A model generated the notes under the pieces. It ran no database searches, was not told where the DNA came from, and was given only the letters and a program-made list of their open reading frames with translations. A stretch of 64,000 bases of DNA from JALZMG01 sp963755235 (GTDB lineage: Bacteria > Actinomycetota > Acidimicrobiia > Acidimicrobiales > Ilumatobacteraceae). Of this stretch, positions 59,045 to 64,000 are shown piece after piece. The stretch is from positions 135,100 through 199,099 of the forward strand of contig CAVWJT010000012.1 of assembly GCA_963755235.1 (NCBI GenBank), given 5' to 3'. Position 1 is the first letter of the stretch. Each line of letters opens with the position of its first letter. The translations under genes and the position numbers were made by a program.

Positions 59045-60059
59045 GTGCGCGTCGAAGGATCCGTCACCACGATCTCGTGGGTCCCGGCGGAGGCGGTCGA
59101 ACGGGAAGCAAGGGCAGGGTTCCGGCTGGGGAACTCGCGCGCCGACGCCGCGCCGCCGGTCGACCTCGGACCGGACATCGATGCCACGCTCGACGCGCTG
59201 GGGGACCGGTACCGCTTCGCCAACCACCTCCGGGGCTTCGCCGAGTTCGACGACGACGGAGAGGCCCGGCGCTATGGCGAGCAGGGCAGCGGGCGGCTCG
59301 GCCACGGCACGGTGCGAGAGCGGGGCCGGTCTGGCGATCGGGACGATCCCCATGCCAGAGCGTCGGGGCGAGCCGGTGGTCGGACCGGGCTGGGTGCGCT
59401 TCCACCAGACCTGGGGTGGACGCACGGCGTCGAACCTGGCGAAGGCGACGCTTCGGCCGCCCTTCGTGCGCTTCAACGCGCCCGTCGCCTGGACGACGCT
59501 CGAGCTCACGCTGCACGCCGACGGGCGCGTCGACGGACGGTTGGACGGCGCTTCGCCCTTCCCGCGCCACTGGGTCTATGACACGGACGGTCGCCTCGAC
59601 GCGACGAGCGCGATCACGGACTGGAAGGGCTGGGCCGGATCGGCGATCGGCATCCATACGCCGTGGGGCGACGAGGACTCGCCGGCCTTCGTCACCGCGG
59701 CCGCGTCGGCGCTGGAGCGGGAGCTCGCCGAGCTGCTCTTACGCGACACCCCTCGCCCGGCCGTCCGGCGGCTGCAGCCCGGCGAGGTACTGACCCGGCA
59801 GGGCGATCCGGGCGACGAGCTCTACATCATCGTCGACGGCGTGCTCGTGGTCAGCGTCGACGGGGTCGACGTCGTCGAGCTGGGCCCGGGGACCGTGCTC
59901 GGCGAGCGGGCCGTGCTGCAGGGCGGCCGCCGGACCGGGACCCTGACCGCCGGGACGCGGGCGAAGGTCATGGTCGTGCCGGCCGAGCGGGTCGATCGCG
60001 ACCGTCTGACCGGCCTCGCCGCGTCCCACCGCCGGGAGCTGCCGCTGCGTACCCGATGA
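59045..60059 (+). CDS. Cyclic-nucleotide-binding domain protein, one frameshift
   Basis: About 337 aa. The N-terminal 230 residues form a domain I do not recognise (ISWVPAEAVEREARAG; GWVRFHQTWGGRT; WKGWAGSAIGIHTPWGDED). The C-terminal part is a cNMP-binding fold: LQPGEVLTRQGDPGDELYIIVDG and the phosphate cassette GTVLGERAVLQGGRRTGTLTA with the key Glu and Arg. No DNA-binding helix-turn-helix follows, so it is not a CRP regulator. The frame break is near 59325 (one extra base). GAGGAG precedes the GTG. Next to a gene with a cyclase-like domain, but on the opposite strand. Confidence 0.72.
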
Positions 60060-60078
60060 CAACTGAGGGCGAGCGCGC

Positions 60079-61545
60079 TCAGACGTTGATGACAGTGCCG
60101 AGACAAGGGAGGCGCGCCAGGTGCGGCGCTCGCACGACTCGCTCGACGGCGGTCACGGCGTCGAGGTCGTTACCGTCCGGGCTGCGGCCGCAGACGAGTT
60201 CACGGGCCACGGCGGCGACGACGACCGGAACGGCGAACGACGTGCCACTCCATTCAGCCCAGCCGCTGAAGTGGTCGGGGTCGTAGGTGTTGACGGTCGG
60301 GAAGTCCCCGTCGAAGCGGTCGAAGAACGTGCTGACGAGGTCGACCCCCGGCGCGCACGCGTCCACCCAGTCGCCGTAGTTCGTCCAGTACGGGGGACCG
60401 TCGGGGCCAAGGGCCGCCACCGCGATCACGCCGGGGAACGCGGCGGGGTATTGCGGCGTGCACAGACCGTCGTTGCCGGCCGATGCGATGATCGGGATCC
60501 CGGCTGCGATCGCGCGTGCCACGGCCTCGCGGAGATAGCCGGGCGGCTGCTGCGCCTGCCCGCCGAACGACATACTGATGATGAGGGGCCGCGAGAGACC
60601 AGCCGCGGCGGCGGTTGCGGGGGTTTTCAGGGCGTCGACCACGTCGTGGATCTCGTTCGCGACCGGTGGTCGACGGTGTCGCCGAGCGGCCGGATGACCT
60701 TCCGCACATGGATCGTGCAGCCTGGCGCGAGCTGCTCGATGATCCCGGCGATGAAGGTGCCGTGCCCGGCGGCGGGGTCGAGGTAGCGATCGGCCGGTGC
60801 CGTGCTACCAGCGGTGAGCAGGATGTCGACATCAGGGAGGTCGACGTCACCTCTGATCCGAGGACGCGTGTTTGCTGCGACCGTTCCGATCGCCGTGACG
60901 AGGAACGGCGATCGATGATCGACCGCCGCCACCGTCGCGGAAGCGGCGGCCGCTTCACCGGCGAGACCGGTATCGAGCACGACGACGTGGGGACGCGGCC
61001 CGGGCCCGGTGAGCTCCCACGTCCCGAAACGCTGCCCGTCGACGGGCACCGCGGTGTTCTCCATCGGGTGGTTCGCCCGCATCGGGTTCGCCCGCATCGG
61101 GTTGGCCCGCATCGGGTTGGCCCGCATCGGGTTCGCCCGCATCGGGTTCGCCCGCATCGGATCGGCGAAGAGACCGTATTGGACGAGCTCCTGAACCGCC
61201 GCCGGATGCGGTGGGCACGGCGAACCGCAACCATGGGCGAACATCGCGTGGTTTGGCTGCGTGTTCGTACCCCTCGGCGACGAGCACGTCGATCGCCTCG
61301 AGCGGACGGTCGACGAGCTCGGCCAGCTGCCATCCCCGCTCTTCCCGTCCTGCCTCTCGAGCCGTGACGGGCTCGGCATTTCGCCCGGTCAGACTGTCGA
61401 GGCGAGCTGCGGCCTCGGGCCCGCGGAGAAGCACCTGGCCGGGCACGTACGCGAATCCTTGGCCCCGGTCCGACACCGCCACGACGTCGGACACGGTCGG
61501 ACGTCGGCGCACAGCACCATTGGACTCTTCATCTTCATCGGTCAT
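60079..61545 (-). CDS. Subtilisin-family (S8) protease with MRANP repeats, two frameshifts
   Basis: About 488 aa when joined. The acidic N-terminus (MTDEDEESNG) has no signal peptide, so the enzyme is probably cytoplasmic. Then comes a 100-residue domain, six tandem MRANP units, and the protease domain: Asp in VVVLDTGLAG, His in GHGTFIAGI, Asn in SAGNDG, Ser in SGTSFAVPVV. Frame changes lie near 61250 (one extra base) and 60655 (one missing or two extra). GGGAGGAA precedes the ATG at 61545. It starts 16 nt after the stop of the ATPase gene upstream, so the two form an operon. Confidence 0.82.
61071..61160. repeat. Tandem 15-bp repeat encoding MRANP x6
   Basis: Six head-to-tail copies of GTTSGCCCGCATCGG (S is C in four, G in two) fill 90 bp inside the protease gene. 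On the coding strand each unit reads Met-Arg-Ala-Asn-Pro. The copies are nearly identical at DNA level, so the array is recent or kept homogeneous, and copy number is likely to vary between strains. Confidence 0.9.
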
Positions 61546-61561
61546 ACCGGTTCCTCCCGTC

Positions 61562-64000
61562 TCACCGCGACCTTGTGCAGCTGGCGGCGGCGATGTCCGC
61601 CGCGTCGTCGATCCGGAGGGTCCGCCCGCTCGCCGCTGCGGCGGCGAAGCCTTCGCGGTCGAGCTCGGCCGCCGGGCGTCGTCCAGGAGCTGTCGTCGCT
61701 GGTCCACGTCGGCGCCATAGAGCGCCCACTCGGCGGCGTCGAGCTCCCCGTCGGCTGCTGATTGCAGGCGGACTGCGCCCCACCAGTCCCCTTCCGCCGC
61801 CGTGAGGTGGGCGGCGACGATCATCGAGAATGCCCGTTGCACGACGCCTCCGTTCGAGCGGCAGAGCTCCAGACAGTCGAGCTGGCTGGCCGCCGCGTCG
61901 GCGGCGCCACCGTCGTGGAGCAGCACCTCGGCGAGGTTGCCGTAGGACGTGACGAGATACGTCTCCATCCCGGCCTGGCGCGCCGCGTTTCGATTCCTTC
62001 CCGGATGACGTCGGCCGCGGCGGCGTTGTCGCCGGTCTCCCCGAACGCGAGACCGAGCAGGTTCAGCAGCCGCGCCGTCCCCGCGGCGTTCGGGCTCGGC
62101 CAAGTCCCTCGTGGCGATCGTGATCGCCCGATCGAACTGGCCGCGCCGCAGCGTGATCCTCACCGAGCTGGCGGTCGAGACCGGTCTCGTCCCAGGCCGG
62201 CAGCCCGACGTCGGCGGCCAGCGCCGCCGCCTCCTCGAGCACCTCGGTGGCAGCCGCGGTCTCACCGAGACGCAGGTGCAGCTCGGCCAGCAGGGTGAGC
62301 AGGGCCGCCCGCTCCGGCGTCGGCACGGTCAGCGCGTCGGTCCAGCGGCGGACCTCCTGCGTGCCGGCCCGAAACGCATCCGTGCTATCGAGGTACCGGC
62401 CGATCGACCACGCCAGCGTCTGGGCGATCGCGAGCTCCTCGAGGTCCTGGCTCGCCGCGAGAGTGGCGACGATCGGGCGAACGTTGTCGAGCTCGACGGA
62501 CATTGCACTGCGCCATGCGAGGTCGGTCGGATGGTCTGGCCCGATGCGGTCGAGCCTTCAGCCGGGCGAGCCGGCGCATCGCCGTGGACGCTTCCTCGTC
62601 GCCCGCGAGCGAGCGGGCGTGCGTGCGCACCACGCGTAGCATGCGGTACCGGGTTGCGCCGGCGGCGGCGTCGGGGTCCACCAACGAGGCGTCCACCAAC
62701 GCCCAGACGAGCTCCGCAACGTCGGCGGTGGCGACCCCGCCGCCATCGCCGCCCCCGGGCAGACCTCCTCGGCCGCGGCGAGATCGAGCTCGACGCGAAG
62801 ACCGAGAGTCGCCGGTACACACGGCGAGCCGGCTGATCGAGCAGCTCGTAGCTCCAGTCGAGCGATCGTCCCAACGACCGTTGCCGCTCGGGGCGTCCGG
62901 GGTCGCGGCTGCGCAGCACGGGCGCCGCCGCCGGCGCAGCCTGGCGAGGATTCGGCGGGGCTGATGGCGGTGGTTCGGGCCGCGGCGAGCTCGATCGCGA
63001 GCGGCAGACCGTCGAGCTCGCGGCACAACGCCACGACGTCGTCCCTGCGGAACCGGTCGGCGTCGCCCGCGGCGCGGAGGAGGAACAGCTGGACGCCGGG
63101 GTCGTGCTCGGTCTCGGTGGCGAGGGGGCCGAGCCTGTCGACGTGCTCCTCCACCAAACCCAACGGGGTGCGGCTCGTCGCCAGCACTCCGACCCCAGGG
63201 CAGTGCACCAGCAGGTCATGGACGAGAGATGCGATCCCCTCACCGACGTGCTCGCAGTTGTCCAGGACGATCAGTGCGTCGCGGTAGTCGAGGTGGGCGA
63301 GGACCTCCCGCCGAAACGTCCTCCCCCGGTGCGACCGAGGCGCCCACGGCGACCGTGACCGTGGATGGCGTGTCATCGGCCGACACCACGGAGCTGAGGT
63401 CGACGAACCACACCCCGTCGGGCCAGTCGGGCACCGCGGCCATCGCCGCCTCGACCGCGAGCCGGGTCTTCCCGACGCCTGCCGGACCGACCACGGTCGC
63501 GAGCGCCGCCGGACGCAGTTGCGCGACGGTCAAGGCCACCTCGGCCTCGCGCCCGACGAGAGCGGTGGTCGGCCGCACGATGTTGTGACCCTCGGCCGGC
63601 CGGACTCGGGGCGCCCGATCCACCTCAGGCATGCCCGCAGCGCGAACCGAGTGGAGTCCCATCGGGCCGTCGAAGTCGCGCACCCGGTAGCGGCCGAGAG
63701 GCACGAGCGTCACGTCGCCGATGCCGTCGGTCAACAGCACCACGAGATCCTCGGTGGCGAACGTCTGGCCGCCATGCGCGCAATCCACGACGTGGGATGC
63801 CTGGTTGATCGACAGGGCTTGGTAGTCACCGTCCACGCAACGGGCGTATCCAGCGTGCAACCCGATCCGGACTCGCACCGGTCGCTCGTCGGGCCACGGT
63901 TCGGCGGCGATCCGACGTTGCGCGTCGACCGCCGCGAGCACGGCCGCGTCCGGTCCGCGAAGGCGACAAGGAACGAGTCTCCCCTCGTGCCGAACACGTA
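61562..64000 (-). CDS. Cyclase-like domain, STAND/AfsR-type ATPase and TPR protein; 5' end outside window, frame broken
   Basis: More than 800 codons in view, cut by the right edge. From the N-terminal side: a class III cyclase-like domain (GDSFLVAF; VRVRIGLHAG; INQASHVVDCAHGGQTFA), where the usual NRAAR is NQASH, so the catalytic Arg is replaced; an NTPase (VVGPAGVGKTRLAVE; LIVLDNCEHVGEG; VLATSRTPLG; ELDGLPLAIELAAAR); then a helical TPR-like tail (ALLTLLAELHLRLGETAAATEVLEEA; YGNLAEVLLHDGGAADAAASQL). Changes of frame occur near 63970, 63310, 62940, 62780, 62540, 62150, 61990 and 61670. Ends 16 nt before the S8 protease. Confidence 0.68.

Noticed and set aside
61071..61160. Tandem repeats considered as a CRISPR array
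   Set aside because: Units are 15 bp with no spacers and lie in frame inside a protease gene.

Overview
The window is GC-rich, densely packed bacterial chromosome, most likely from an actinobacterium of the class Acidimicrobiia or a close relative. That call is an inference. It rests on a complete type-1 NADH dehydrogenase operon read in series with a split-cytochrome-b bc complex, the radA-disA pair, ClpC, a MenJ-like reductase beside a polyprenyl synthase, protocatechuate ortho-cleavage genes, and many starts placed 6-8 nt after a TANNNT box (leaderless transcripts). No rRNA, tRNA, CRISPR array or insertion sequence was found.

Layout. 1-18820 (minus strand) is one respiratory supra-operon. 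It runs membrane protein, ferredoxin, cytochrome b N-terminal half, cytochrome b C-terminal half, Rieske protein, diheme cytochrome c, an unknown three-TM protein, then nuoA-B-C-D-E-F-G-H-I-J-K-L-M (nuoM runs off the left edge). Most junctions overlap by 1-8 nt. A 66-bp repeat occurs twice, each time right after a gene inside this operon. 19058-22221 holds a monoheme cytochrome c overlapping a menaquinone-reductase-like flavoprotein, convergent with a polyprenyl diphosphate synthase. 22308-30259 holds an ECF sigma/anti-sigma pair, clpC, a broken secreted SGNH-like protein, an LLM-class oxidoreductase, an LppM-like lipoprotein and an IclR regulator.

30268-38315 carries two tandem versions of a signalling locus. 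The full version is an FHA-HTH protein followed by one very long protein with Ser/Thr kinase, class III cyclase, nSTAND ATPase, TM and WD40 parts. The second is a shrunken derivative with three internal deletions. 38485-46032 is a complete 4-hydroxybenzoate/protocatechuate to 3-oxoadipate pathway (pcaF divergent from pcaIJ-pobA-pcaHGBDC). The IclR gene at 29459 and the pcaF/pcaI intergenic region share a 15-bp palindrome and an identical promoter 11-mer, so the IclR protein is probably PcaR and the kinase loci sit inside its regulon.

46162-54402 holds radA-disA, a LigAB-type extradiol dioxygenase, dinB with a LexA box, VOC proteins, an ECF sigma with a SnoaL-like tail, a ribokinase and a STAS protein. 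54515-56999 is an ECF sigma-ogt-2OG oxygenase-alkB operon, an alkylation-repair unit with no Ada in view. 57004-64000 holds a Vps62-like membrane protein, a cyclic-nucleotide-binding protein, a cytoplasmic subtilase with six MRANP repeats, and a cyclase-ATPase-TPR protein cut by the right edge.

Caution: many genes, including essential ones (nuoG, clpC), carry apparent frameshifts, and most are one extra base. Insertion errors in the assembly are the simplest explanation. I annotate such genes across the break and say where it lies.
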